A stretch of 29,478 bases of DNA from Eisenbergiella sp900555195 (GCA_902492555.1 CABUMH010000045.1:1-29478), one strand, 5' to 3'; shown: positions 7,141-15,696, counted from the first letter of the stretch. Notes: generated by a model from the letters alone, not told the origin. Made by a program: numbers and translations.

Positions 7141-7244
7141 ATGAACAGTCCATCGGGACTGCGGGGGCCTGTAAGATGAAGAAGAGTCGGGAAGATTCCC
7201 GGCTGCGGAAGGGAACGAAAGACGAAATTGAAATTCCAGTATGA
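7141..7244 (+). other. Two overlapping mini-ORFs leading into jetA
   Basis: The ATG at 7141, with GGAG 5 bp upstream, opens a 12-codon frame ending in TGA at 7177-7179. This overlaps the ATG at 7176 (ATGA) of a 22-codon, highly charged frame ending at 7244. The jetA TTG start at 7228 lies inside the second frame. The chain could be a translational leader or just the remains of an earlier gene. The small hairpin CGGGA-AGAT-TCCCG (7188-7201) lies within it. Confidence 0.35.
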
Positions 7245-8661
7245 TATACCAGCCTCCTTCTGGGGGCTGTTCCGGTCTGTGAACCGGGAAATCTATATAG
7301 AAGCGCTGCTTAGCATCAATGAAGAATATGAGTACAACAACTATTTCCTCAGCAAGGAGGCCTGTATCCAGATCCTGGCGGATATGTGCGCGGGCCATCG
7401 CCTGCGTCTGGAGAGAGAGGAGACGGAGACGGATGAGGATGTGCAGGAGACGGCGCCCAAACGGATCCTGAACTGGCTGCTGGGGGCGAAATGGCTGCGG
7501 AAGGTGGAGGATTATACCACCATGACCACCAACATCGTCATTCCGGATTATGCGGCCATTCTGATCGATGCGTTCCTGCAGCTTGCCAGCGAACCCATGG
7601 AGGATACGCAGATCTATATTCAGAACGTATACGCTACGCTTTTCTCATTCAAAAATGATTCCAGAATGAATCTTTCCATGTTAAAGACCGCCCTGGTCAA
7701 TACAAAAAAGCTGAATAAGGCGCTGCAGGATATGCTGCATAATATGGACAAGTTCTTTGAACGGCTCCTGGATAAACAGAATTATGCAGAGCTGCTGAAG
7801 GAACATCTGGAAGGCTATGTGCAGGAAGTGGTGAATAAAAAATATCACATCCTCAAGACCAGCGACAACTTCTACATCTATAAAATGGATATCCGAAGAT
7901 GTTTAAAGGAGATGCGGGAGGATGAAGCGTGGGTGGAGCGGATCCGGGCCAGGCAGGCCGCATCTGCAGCAGGTGTCTTCGGTGCCGGGGCATTCGGAAC
8001 GGGCCTGTCCGGACGGGCTGGATCCGGGACGGAGCCGGATGTGCTTGATCTGATCGATCAGATTGAGCGGGGATTTGAGATGATTGAGCGGCGGATCGCC
8101 AACATGGACCGGGAACACAGCAAATATGTGCGCGCTACGGTGAGCCGGCTCAATTATCTGCTGAGCGAGGAAAGCGACCGGCACGGGCTTCTGATCCAGC
8201 TTTTGAATAAGCTCGGCGAACCGGAGGAAGAGGGCGAGATGGAAAGGCGGCTGCAGAAGGCGGCAGAGCGGATGAATCTGGGCGCCTGGGAAGTGCTGGC
8301 GGAGAGCCCCCTGTACCGGCGCAGGAGAAGGAAAAATTTCCTGGAAGAACTGGAACCGGAGGAAGAAGACGAGGAACTTTCCCGGGAAGAGATTCTGAGG
8401 CTGAACAAAATACGCCATCGGTTTACGAGGCGGCAGGTGGAAGAATTCATCGAAGAGAAGATGCAGGACGGCTGCCTGGATACCAGAAATCTGACTCTGT
8501 CAGGGGATGAAGAATTTGAAAAGCTGATCCTGGCATATGATTTATGCATGCGCAAAAACAGCAGTTTTGAAGTGACACAGGCTTCCGGACAGGTGGAGGA
8601 CGGCGCCTATGCCTATCCGGCCATGCTGTTCGTAAAGAGAAAGGGGAAAACGGATGCTTGA
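7228..8661 (+). CDS. jetA: Wadjet system subunit JetA (DUF5716 type, kleisin-like)
   Basis: A 477-residue protein, first of four genes in the order of Wadjet systems. Known Wadjet complexes are SMC-family machines that extrude DNA loops and cleave circular plasmids; JetA is the kleisin-like bridge. The start YDIPASFWGLFRSVNREIYI followed by EYEYNNYFLS is characteristic, as I recall, of the DUF5716 JetA of the Clostridia-type (type III) system. A long acidic, charged middle and C-terminal part follows (for example EELEPEEEDEELSREEILR). The start is a TTG at 7228. No in-frame ATG or GTG is available upstream and the conserved text begins here, though the ribosome site is weak. Its last 8 bases overlap jetB. 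Confidence 0.85.
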   Translation: MKFQYDIPASFWGLFRSVNREIYIEALLSINEEYEYNNYFLSKEACIQILADMCAGHRLRLEREETETDEDVQETAPKRILNWLLGAKWLRKVEDYTTMTTNIVIPDYAAILIDAFLQLASEPMEDTQIYIQNVYATLFSFKNDSRMNLSMLKTALVNTKKLNKALQDMLHNMDKFFERLLDKQNYAELLKEHLEGYVQEVVNKKYHILKTSDNFYIYKMDIRRCLKEMREDEAWVERIRARQAASAAGVFGAGAFGTGLSGRAGSGTEPDVLDLIDQIERGFEMIERRIANMDREHSKYVRATVSRLNYLLSEESDRHGLLIQLLNKLGEPEEEGEMERRLQKAAERMNLGAWEVLAESPLYRRRRRKNFLEELEPEEEDEELSREEILRLNKIRHRFTRRQVEEFIEEKMQDGCLDTRNLTLSGDEEFEKLILAYDLCMRKNSSFEVTQASGQVEDGAYAYPAMLFVKRKGKTDA

Positions 8662-9355
8662 GTATATAAAGGAACTGTCCGGCGAGGAACAGGACAGAAT
8701 GCAGGAGGTGCTCGGACAGCTGTACCGCCAGACTTTCCTGTTGGAGAGAAAATATGATAAGCGTTCCGGCCGCCTTGTGAGCAATAAAGAGTATTATTTC
8801 TGCGAGCGGCATATGGAATTTTTGACGGATTATCTGGCCGTGGCGGGAATCGTCATCAACAGGGACACGGAATTGGGCGTGATCTCAATCCAGGGACTTT
8901 CCGTATTGGGAGAGCGGCTGCCGAAGCTGGCCACCATTTATGTGCTGCTGTTTAAGCTGCTTTATGATGAGCAGATGGCCTCTGTGTCAGGCAGCGTCAA
9001 TATCATCGCCACCTTTGGCCAGCTGAGCGCCAAGGCAGCGGAGTTCAGGCTCACCCGGAGCCTTTCTTCGATAACGGAGATCAGGCGCGCTCTGGCGGTT
9101 CTGAAGAAGTATCAGATGATAGAACCCCTGGATACGCTGGAAGAACTGGAGGAAAACAGCCGCATCCTGATCTACCCTTCCATCAATCTGGTGCTCATGC
9201 GAGAGGATGTGCGGCAGCTTCTGGAGACGTTCTCCGAGGAGGGAGAGCAGCAGGGACAAGAGGATTCGGACGAAGAAGGAATGGAAAGCGTGCCGGATGA
9301 GCCGGACGCAAAACCGGACGGCGGACGGGAAGGAGACTTGGAAGATGGAGAATAA
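8654..9355 (+). CDS. jetB: Wadjet system subunit JetB (DUF4194 type, KITE-like)
   Basis: A 233-residue protein in the JetB slot. JetB proteins are the KITE-like (MukE-like) winged-helix partners of the kleisin. Seen here are FLLERKYDKRSGRLVSNKEY near the start, then a central hydrophobic winged-helix-like part (LATIYVLLFKLLYDEQM) and ITEIRRALAVLKKYQMIEPL. The C-terminal 45 or so residues are a strongly acidic tail. The gene overlaps jetA by 8 bp and jetC by 11 bp, so the three subunits are likely translated in a coupled manner and made in fixed ratio. Confidence 0.85.
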   Translation: MLEYIKELSGEEQDRMQEVLGQLYRQTFLLERKYDKRSGRLVSNKEYYFCERHMEFLTDYLAVAGIVINRDTELGVISIQGLSVLGERLPKLATIYVLLFKLLYDEQMASVSGSVNIIATFGQLSAKAAEFRLTRSLSSITEIRRALAVLKKYQMIEPLDTLEELEENSRILIYPSINLVLMREDVRQLLETFSEEGEQQGQEDSDEEGMESVPDEPDAKPDGGREGDLEDGE

Positions 9356-12300
9356 CAATCAGGCATTCAAGGCGGTCAGCCGGATCGTTCTGAATAACTG
9401 GCATTACATTGATCATAAGGTGCTTAGCCTGAATAAAAGCATCAACTTTTTCACCGGACATTCCGGAAGCGGAAAATCCACTGTGATCGATGCCATGCAG
9501 ATCGTTCTGTACGCCAATACGGACGGCAGGGGCTTTTTTAACAAGGCGGCAGCGGATGATTCCGACAGAAGCCTGATCGAGTACCTGAGGGGAATGATTA
9601 ATATCGGTGAAAATAACCAGGCCGAGTATAAGAGAAATCGGAATTTCTCCACCACCATTGTTCTGGAGCTGACCCAGACGGCGAGCCTGGAGAAGGAGTG
9701 CATCGGCGTGGCCTTTGATGTGGAGACGGCGACCAATGAGATCAGCCGGCTCTTTTTCTGGCATAAGGGCGGACTCCCGGAGCATTTCTACCGGGTGGGA
9801 GGCCAGCTGGAGATGGAATCTGCCAGATCGGAAGAGGGCTTCCAGGTGAAAGAGGGATCCGGAGCAGTCCGGGCCATGACCATTTGGGAACTGAAAGAGT
9901 ATCTGCAGCGCAGCCTGCCAAAGGGGGACTGGTTCTATACCTCCAATAACGAGCGTTTCCGGAGAAATCTGTATGATATCTATCTGGGCGGACTGGATAT
10001 GGAGAAATTCCCGCGGCTTTTCAAACGCGCGATTCCCTTCCGCATGAACATCAAGCTGGAAGATTTCGTGAAAGAATATATCTGTATGGAGCAGGATATC
10101 CATATTGAGGATATGCAGGAGAGCGTGATCCTTTATGGGCGCATGCGGGAGAAGATCGAGGCGGCAGCGGAGGAGATCGCACAGCTTGAGGAAATCTGCC
10201 GGAAGTATGAGGAATACCAGGAAGGGAAAAAGAAGGAAGAAAGCCTTAAGTACCGCGGGCAGAGGCTGGAACTTCTGGCACTGGAAGAACAGATCGGCGT
10301 GCTTCAGGGAAAAGTCGTGGAAGGAGGGCGTGATCTGGAGGCGCTGCGCGGACAGCTGGCCGAAGGGGAGAAGGAAAAGGAAGCCTGCGTGCAGGAGCAG
10401 GAGGAAATGAACCGGCAGATCATCGAAAGCGGCTATGCGCAGCTGGAAGAAAAATACCGGGCGCTGCAGGAGAATCTTGACCTGCTGGAGCGAAGCGAAC
10501 GAAAGTGGGAAGCGATTTGTGCAAGGCTGAAGCAATGGGAGGAAGAGGAAGGAATTTCCAACCAGGCTCTCTGGGATCTGGAGAAATTCCAGAAGGGAAA
10601 GATTACGGGAGAAGAACTGCTGCGCCTGAAGAAGGAATTGGCCTCCCTTAAGGAAGAGGCGGAGCGTCAGCGGCAGGAGGCGGCGTCCGAGGCCAGGGGC
10701 CTTCAGCGGGAAGCGGCCCTGATCCAGAAGGATCTGGCGGAACTCATGCAGGGGCGGAAGGCCTATCCCAAGGCCCTGGAGGAAGCCCGGCAGCAGATAC
10801 AGAGGGCGCTGTATGAACGGGTGGGAAAGAATGTGCCCGTGCGGATTCTGGCGGATCTGGTGGATATCCGGGATGAAAAATGGCGTAATGCCCTGGAAGG
10901 CTATCTGGGATGGAATAAGCTGACCCTGATCGTGGATCCGAAGTATGTAAAGGATGCCATGGAGATCTATGAGGGGCTGGACGCGAAAAAGTTCTGGCGC
11001 GTTTCCCTTGCGGATACGGGGAAGATTGCGGAGCAGGATTTTATTGCCAAACCGGGCTCTCTGGCCGAAGAAGCGGAATGTCCGGAAGGATATGTCCGGA
11101 AATATGTCAACTACCTGTTAGGCGGCGTGATCAAATGCGACGGGATCGATCAGCTGCGGGAATGCCGAGTGGGCGTTACTGCAGACTGCCTTTTGTACCG
11201 CGGCTATCAGCTTGGCAGGCTGAACCCGGAGCAGTATACGAAGAATGCCTTTATCGGTGAAAAGAGCCTCCGCAGGAGGCAGAAGGAACTGCAGACCGCT
11301 TTGGAGGGCCTGAATGAAAGAAAGGCGGCCTTCGAGCAGGAAGAGGCGGAAGCAAAACGCCTGTTGGAACTGGAATACCTGCCAGAGGGCGCAGAGAACT
11401 ATCTGGAACTGCAGGCGGACAGGGAAGACCGGAAGAAAAAAGAAGAACAGCGAAAGCGGCTGGAACGCAAGATGGCCGAAGTGGGCAGCGGGACGGTGGA
11501 AGTCCTGAAGGAGCGTCTGCGCGAGGCGGCGGCCAGGCAGAAGGTGCTGGAAGGCTCCATGGACGGCATCAAGATCCGGATTCATGATCTGGAAGTGCAG
11601 ATCGAAAAGGCCCAGAAGGACTGCCTGGAAAAGAATGCGGAGCTGATTGAAAGACAAAGGGAGCTTGTATCCAAGGAGGTATGGGAAGAGGCGTTTGAGA
11701 CCTGGTTTTCAGGGCTCAGCCGCCCTGCCTTTGATGCGCTCCTTGTGAAAAATGCTGCTGAGATCGCATCGCAGCAGGCGGCCGCAAACAGCTGCCGGGA
11801 TGAATTGGTGGAACTGCGCACGGAATATCTGCGCAGACATCCGGGCCGCGATTTCTCCGCCAGCAGCCAGGAGAATACGGACTACCAGGAGCTGCTTACG
11901 CAGCTTTCCTGCGACCGGATCCGAGAATATGAGGAGATGGCCGAGAAGCAGGCCCGCATTGCGGTGGAGCATTTTAAGGAAGATTTCATCTACAAGATCC
12001 GCAGCGCCATCAAGGAAGCCTTCATCCGTCGGGACGAGCTGAACCGGATCATCCGGAATCTGAACTTCGGCAAAGACAGGTACCAGTTCCGCATCACCCG
12101 GAATAAGGGAGCGGATGGCGAGTATTATGATATGTTCATGGACGAATCGCTGGAGATCGACCCCGCCACTCTGTCCGGGAAGCTGGAACACCAGATGGAT
12201 CTGTTCTCCATGGAACATGAGAAACGTTACGGCAGGCTGATGAACGATCTGATCCGCATTTTCATCCCGCCCCAGGGCGCGGATGCGAGAGAGCAGGAAG

Positions 12301-12767
12301 AGGCAAAACGGAACATGGAGAAATATGCGGACTACCGCACCTATCTCTCCTTTGAGATGGAACAGATCGTGGAGGGAGAAGACCGGCTGGTGATCGGCTT
12401 AAGCCGGATGATACGCAAGAACTCCGGCGGCGAAGGACAGAATCCCCTGTATGTGGCGCTGCTGGCCAGCTTTGCCCAGGCTTACCACATCAATCTGTCT
12501 CCCAAGCTTTCCAGGCGTCCCACCATCCGCCTCGTGGTGCTGGATGAGGCGTTTTCCAAGATGGATGCGGAGAAAGTGGCCAGCTGCATCGAATTGATCC
12601 GGGGGCTGGGATTCCAGGCAATCATCAGCGCCACCAACGATAAGATACAGAACTATCTGGAGAATGTGGACAAAACCTTCGTATATGCGAATCCCAACAA
12701 GAGAAGCATCTCCATTCAGGAATTTGAAAAGAAGGATTTCGGGCAGCTGGATATGGAAGAGGAATAA
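9345..12767 (+). CDS. jetC: Wadjet system subunit JetC (SMC/MukB-like ATPase)
   Basis: A 1140-residue SMC-type ATPase and the motor of the Wadjet complex. Walker A GHSGSGKST is at residues 38-46. Long Glu/Lys/Gln-rich coiled coils follow from about 260 to 480 and 650 to 800, with a globular hinge-like part between. The C-terminal head has the ABC signature SGGEGQ (about 1027) and Walker B VVLDEAFSKMD (D1067, E1068). The ATG at 9345 is preferred over in-frame upstream starts inside jetB because AAGGAG lies 9 bp before it. No defect is seen across the full length, so ATPase activity is expected. Confidence 0.92.
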   Translation: MENNNQAFKAVSRIVLNNWHYIDHKVLSLNKSINFFTGHSGSGKSTVIDAMQIVLYANTDGRGFFNKAAADDSDRSLIEYLRGMINIGENNQAEYKRNRNFSTTIVLELTQTASLEKECIGVAFDVETATNEISRLFFWHKGGLPEHFYRVGGQLEMESARSEEGFQVKEGSGAVRAMTIWELKEYLQRSLPKGDWFYTSNNERFRRNLYDIYLGGLDMEKFPRLFKRAIPFRMNIKLEDFVKEYICMEQDIHIEDMQESVILYGRMREKIEAAAEEIAQLEEICRKYEEYQEGKKKEESLKYRGQRLELLALEEQIGVLQGKVVEGGRDLEALRGQLAEGEKEKEACVQEQEEMNRQIIESGYAQLEEKYRALQENLDLLERSERKWEAICARLKQWEEEEGISNQALWDLEKFQKGKITGEELLRLKKELASLKEEAERQRQEAASEARGLQREAALIQKDLAELMQGRKAYPKALEEARQQIQRALYERVGKNVPVRILADLVDIRDEKWRNALEGYLGWNKLTLIVDPKYVKDAMEIYEGLDAKKFWRVSLADTGKIAEQDFIAKPGSLAEEAECPEGYVRKYVNYLLGGVIKCDGIDQLRECRVGVTADCLLYRGYQLGRLNPEQYTKNAFIGEKSLRRRQKELQTALEGLNERKAAFEQEEAEAKRLLELEYLPEGAENYLELQADREDRKKKEEQRKRLERKMAEVGSGTVEVLKERLREAAARQKVLEGSMDGIKIRIHDLEVQIEKAQKDCLEKNAELIERQRELVSKEVWEEAFETWFSGLSRPAFDALLVKNAAEIASQQAAANSCRDELVELRTEYLRRHPGRDFSASSQENTDYQELLTQLSCDRIREYEEMAEKQARIAVEHFKEDFIYKIRSAIKEAFIRRDELNRIIRNLNFGKDRYQFRITRNKGADGEYYDMFMDESLEIDPATLSGKLEHQMDLFSMEHEKRYGRLMNDLIRIFIPPQGADAREQEEAKRNMEKYADYRTYLSFEMEQIVEGEDRLVIGLSRMIRKNSGGEGQNPLYVALLASFAQAYHINLSPKLSRRPTIRLVVLDEAFSKMDAEKVASCIELIRGLGFQAIISATNDKIQNYLENVDKTFVYANPNKRSISIQEFEKKDFGQLDMEEE

Positions 12768-12785
12768 TCGGGAAGGAGGGCCGGG

Positions 12786-14042
12786 ATGGAAGCGCGCTAT
12801 GCTGTGATCGGAGCGATACTGGACAGATATGAGGAACATTCCAAAGACTGGATGGGTTACCGCGATCAGGCGGGCAACCGTTCCCTGCCCGTAACCCAGA
12901 AGCTGTATGATGAGGTGGGAAGGGGAAGGCTGAATCAGGAGGTTCTGGCCCTGGAAAAGGAGGGGCTCGTACGGGGAAAATGGTATGCCCACGGGAGTGA
13001 ACTGGAGCGGATCGGCTATTCCCTGAAGGATATGCCCCGTTTCTACGCCTGTGACGGGCGACAGCCGAAGGCGGAACGAGTGGAGGGGTATCGGAAAGAA
13101 CTGGAAGCGATCCTGCAGGATGATTCCCTGCAGGACTGGATCAGAAGCTGTTTTACGGTTCTGCTGGACGCGCTTGGGAAGGGCAGAATTCCGGAGGAAT
13201 ATGGCTGGGAAGAGGAAAAACGGGCATTGTATTTCCGGACGCTGCTGGCGCTGGGAACGCTTAAGGAACCCACATACCGGAGGGTGTTCGGCAGGCAGTA
13301 CCTGGGCTCGTCCAAGGCTTTCGGAAAGAAGCTGCAGGCCCGCATCCTCTCTGATGCCAGACGGTTTCATCCGGATGTGGATCCCGATCCGGACGTCATG
13401 CATGACGATGAAGCGCTTTCCCAGCTTTATCTGGAGACATATAATCAGGAGCTTCAGATAAAGGGCCCGCTCCGGCTCATGCTGGACGGAAGGATTCTGG
13501 ATCTGTCCGCATTCCGATACGGAGCGGTGCTGAACGCCGACACCATGAAACATGCGGATATTCCCGGAGAACAGCCCATCCGAAAGGTGGTTACCGTGGA
13601 AAACAAAGCCAATTTTATGGCTGCGCCCTATGAAGAAGGCTGTCTTCTCATCTATACTCACGGATTTTTCTCCCCCAAGGAGAGGGATTTCCTGAACCGG
13701 CTGAGAGAGGCGCTCGACAGAGGGCGTGCGGAAGGTTCCGAAGACTCTTGTCCGGTGATTTCTGCGGACAAATCAAAGAGCGGCGTCCGCTATTATCATA
13801 CAGGTGATCTGGATTACGGCGGCATTCGGATTTACCAGTCCATTCAAGAGAAGATCTTTCCCGGCCTGCAGCCGCTTTGGATGGATCGGGCTACCTTTTT
13901 CCAACACCTGGAAGATGGGGAGAAAAGGGAAGAGGCCTATCTGAGTAAACTGCGCTCCTTAGCGGTGCCGGAAGAACTGCAGGAATTAAAAGATTGTATT
14001 CTGGATACAGGATGCACCATCGAACAGGAAAGTTTGCTGTGA
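12786..14042 (+). CDS. jetD: Wadjet system subunit JetD (TOPRIM nuclease, DUF3322/DUF2220 type)
   Basis: A 418-residue protein and the nuclease of the Wadjet system. It has an N-terminal DNA-binding-like region (winged-helix-like, residues 1-150), then a TOPRIM fold related to topoisomerase VI A subunits. TOPRIM acidic residues are visible as E272 in VTVENKANF and the pair D341/D343 in HTGDLDYGGIRIY. The ATG follows jetC by 18 bp with a strong GGAAGGAGG ribosome site. All four subunits are intact, so the system is probably active against plasmids or other circular DNA. The stop codon lies within a 16-bp inverted repeat shared with the convergent gene. Confidence 0.9.
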   Translation: MEARYAVIGAILDRYEEHSKDWMGYRDQAGNRSLPVTQKLYDEVGRGRLNQEVLALEKEGLVRGKWYAHGSELERIGYSLKDMPRFYACDGRQPKAERVEGYRKELEAILQDDSLQDWIRSCFTVLLDALGKGRIPEEYGWEEEKRALYFRTLLALGTLKEPTYRRVFGRQYLGSSKAFGKKLQARILSDARRFHPDVDPDPDVMHDDEALSQLYLETYNQELQIKGPLRLMLDGRILDLSAFRYGAVLNADTMKHADIPGEQPIRKVVTVENKANFMAAPYEEGCLLIYTHGFFSPKERDFLNRLREALDRGRAEGSEDSCPVISADKSKSGVRYYHTGDLDYGGIRIYQSIQEKIFPGLQPLWMDRATFFQHLEDGEKREEAYLSKLRSLAVPEELQELKDCILDTGCTIEQESLL

Positions 14043-14105
14043 GCAGGAAGCGCCAGCGGGAATGCGAGGGCCAAGGGGCCGCTAAGCGCGCGCTTCCTGC
14101 TCACA
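14038..14105. terminator. Perfect 16-bp inverted repeat spanning two convergent gene ends
   Basis: TGTGAGCAGGAAGCGC (14038-14053) is repeated exactly inverted at 14090-14105, with 36 nt between. The left arm includes the jetD stop codon; the right arm is the last coding part of the convergent DUF1905-DUF1801 gene. It may act as a bidirectional terminator although no clear T tract follows. It could equally be an inverted duplication left by rearrangement. Confidence 0.55.
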
Positions 14106-14732
14106 CCATTTGGCGATTTCTCCGATCAATTCCAGGGGAAGCGGTTTCTCATAGGGGAACTGTATCGCGCCCTTGCTCGTCTTATATGGGCGCAGCCTGT
14201 CCGCAAATACTTCGATCGCCTTTGGTCCCGGATACATGCCGATATGTTTCCGGAAGGCGGCAAACTGAATCAGGTTTCGCCTCTTCCAGTATGTGGGCAT
14301 GCTCCAGGAAATTTTCTCCACGGCGTCCGGGAGAGCTGCACGGATGGCGGCGTTCACCTTCTCCAGATAGGGCTGGACGGATTCGGGCTGCTGCCCGATA
14401 TACTCCGCAATGGTTTTGGGAGGCTCTTTATGTTCCGTGCACGCCTCCGCATCGGGGACGGATATGGACACATGTATGGTGTCTCCGGGCTGTTTGCCGA
14501 TTTTTTCCCGGATGTCTTTGCGCACGCCGATGATATAACAGACCGAACCGTCTTCGTTTTTAACGCCCATATTTACGATGCTTCCGCTGTAGGAAACACC
14601 GTCGAAAGCTGCCTGTACCTTTATCCGGCCTTTTCCGAACTCCTTGCGGATATCATAGGGAAACCGGACATAGGCGCCTCCCTTTTCGGGAACGGATTCG
14701 ATGACAGCTTGAAATTCATATTTCTTACTCAT
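14082..14732 (-). CDS. DUF1905-DUF1801 two-domain protein of unknown function
   Basis: A 216-residue cytoplasmic protein. Residues about 1-95 match the small beta-rich DUF1905 fold (YEFQAVIESVPEKGGAYVRF, GRIKVQAAFDG). Residues about 105-216 match DUF1801 (VNAAIRAALPDAVEKISWSMPTYW, FAAFRKHIGMYPGP), a YdhG-like family sometimes described as iron-chaperone related. No catalytic residue set is established to my knowledge. It reads convergently toward jetD and is not part of the Wadjet cassette. An ATG at 14732 is used; an upstream minus-strand open frame overlaps it by 8 bp. Confidence 0.8.
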   Translation of the reverse strand: MSKKYEFQAVIESVPEKGGAYVRFPYDIRKEFGKGRIKVQAAFDGVSYSGSIVNMGVKNEDGSVCYIIGVRKDIREKIGKQPGDTIHVSISVPDAEACTEHKEPPKTIAEYIGQQPESVQPYLEKVNAAIRAALPDAVEKISWSMPTYWKRRNLIQFAAFRKHIGMYPGPKAIEVFADRLRPYKTSKGAIQFPYEKPLPLELIGEIAKWCEQEARA

Positions 14733-14910
14733 ATGCTCTTTTCGTGTAACAGTGCAGACAAGCCTGAACTGTTATCTTCTCCTTCTCTTTTTCTTTTCTT
14801 TGCGCTTCTGGCGTGGCGGAAGCTGTTTCTTTGCTTGGATATTTCAGCTTGGGCACGAAGGGAATACCGCTCTCATGAAACGGCTGGCACACAAAGCTTG
14901 ATGGGCACTT
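14725..14910 (-). pseudogene. Possible C-terminal fragment of an unidentified gene
   Basis: Open minus-strand frame without start codon, from just after a TAA at 14911-14913 to a TAA overlapping the next gene's ATG (ATGAGTAA). Its text looks protein-like: SGIPFVPKLKYP, a Lys/Glu-rich linker, then a CLHC pair near the end. An 8-bp overlap with the following gene is typical of operon neighbours, so this may be the tail of a gene whose front was deleted. I do not recognise it, and it may be chance. Confidence 0.25.
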
Positions 14911-15052
14911 TTAGTATATGCCTATTTGTACAAATAAAAAAGTTGCAGTTTGAAGAAAAAGAAGTTTATGAGTATCATGTGTGATTTCCTATAAATATCT
15001 CTATTCAAATTGAGATATTCAAATCGAACGTTTTATATCGCACGATAATATA
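14911..15052. other. AT-rich intergenic stretch with a short palindrome
   Basis: No gene is seen. Base composition changes abruptly to AT-rich near 14910. An 8-bp inverted repeat, AATATCTC (14994-15001) and GAGATATT (15012-15019), lies about 35 bp upstream of the promoter of the truncated toxin locus. Confidence 0.5.
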
Positions 15053-15094
15053 TTGGTATTTTCGCCCGATTTGTATATAATAACAATATACAAA
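15053..15094 (+). promoter_or_regulatory. Promoter with palindromic operator, orphaned in front of a truncated toxin gene
   Basis: TTGGTA (15053-15058) and TATAAT (15076-15081) are 17 bp apart. A 9-bp perfect inverted repeat, TTTGTATAT (15070-15078) and ATATACAAA (15086-15094), covers the -10. This is the layout of an autoregulated toxin-antitoxin promoter, but no antitoxin gene remains between it and the PIN fragment. Confidence 0.65.
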
Positions 15095-15110
15095 AGTACA
15101 CCTCGATCAA

Positions 15111-15458
15111 AGGAGGGATTCCTACCAGGCCCTCCGCAAGGCCATTGAAGCCGGTGCGGAATGTCTGATCTTTGCATCCGCTGCTACGGATATTTTCTAT
15201 ATGCTCCGCAAGGCGTTCCAATCCGCACAAAGGGCAAAGGAGCGGATTGAACAGCTTTCCCAGATCGTCACCTTTGCGGACGTACAGGGCGTAGATATTC
15301 ATACCGCACTCATGCGCTCCATGCCGGACTTTGAAGACGAAGTTATGGATGCCGTGGCAGAACGGAACGGCGCAAGCTATATCCTTACGAGGAATATCAG
15401 GGACTTTGCCGGTTCCTCCGTTCCGGCGATCACGCCGACAGAATTTTTGAAAAAGTGA
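15111..15458 (+). pseudogene. PIN-domain (VapC-like) toxin lacking its N-terminus
   Basis: The frame running to TGA at 15456-15458 encodes the body and C-terminus of a PIN-domain protein: SYQALRKAIEAGAECLIFAS, then FYMLRK, then DFEDEVMDAVAERNGASYIL and TRNIRDF. The N-terminal strand with the first catalytic Asp (usually DTN) is missing. The first in-frame ATG (15201) lies deep inside the domain. Sense begins about 20 bp after the operator, so a deletion probably removed the antitoxin gene and the toxin front together. PIN toxins are ribonucleases; this remnant should be inactive. The family call is firm, the antitoxin loss is inference. Confidence 0.75.
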
Positions 15459-15578
15459 CAGATACTCTGTGGGCCGTATGGCGTGCAGGCTCCCCCATAC
15501 AGCCAAATGGATAGCCTCCCCACCCCGTGAAAAGTAATCTGTACAGCAGCGGTTTTCTGTATACATTTCCAAAAAAGG

Positions 15579-15607
15579 ATGAAAAGCCTCTTAGAATTTG
15601 CTATACT
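15579..15607 (+). promoter_or_regulatory. Candidate extended -10 promoter for the TPR lipoprotein
   Basis: TATACT (15602-15607) is preceded by TG at the extended -10 position (TGC before TATACT). A weak -35 (ATGAAA, 15579-15584) lies 17 bp upstream. A small hairpin, ATGAATC-CTAAA-GATTCAT (15645-15663), follows in the leader. Confidence 0.45.
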
Positions 15608-15696
15608 ATATGGATAAACAAAAGAAAACAGAAAACGGCATTTTATGAATCCTAAAGATTCATACGGCAGAAGGCGAAGAAGCGAGTGTATATGAA

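Noticed and set aside
9207..9344. Longer JetC start inside jetB
   Set aside because: No ribosome site and the conserved ATPase text begins after the ATG at 9345, which has AAGGAG at good distance.
9195..10535. Long minus-strand open frame opposite jetC
   Set aside because: Low-complexity Leu/His/Pro text typical of a shadow of a codon-biased gene on the other strand; no motif or start signal.
12399..13661. Long minus-strand open frame opposite jetC/jetD
   Set aside because: Entirely antisense to two well-supported Wadjet genes and without recognisable domains.
14244..14984. Plus-strand 246-codon frame opposite the DUF1905-DUF1801 gene
   Set aside because: The opposite strand carries two recognisable domains; this frame has none.
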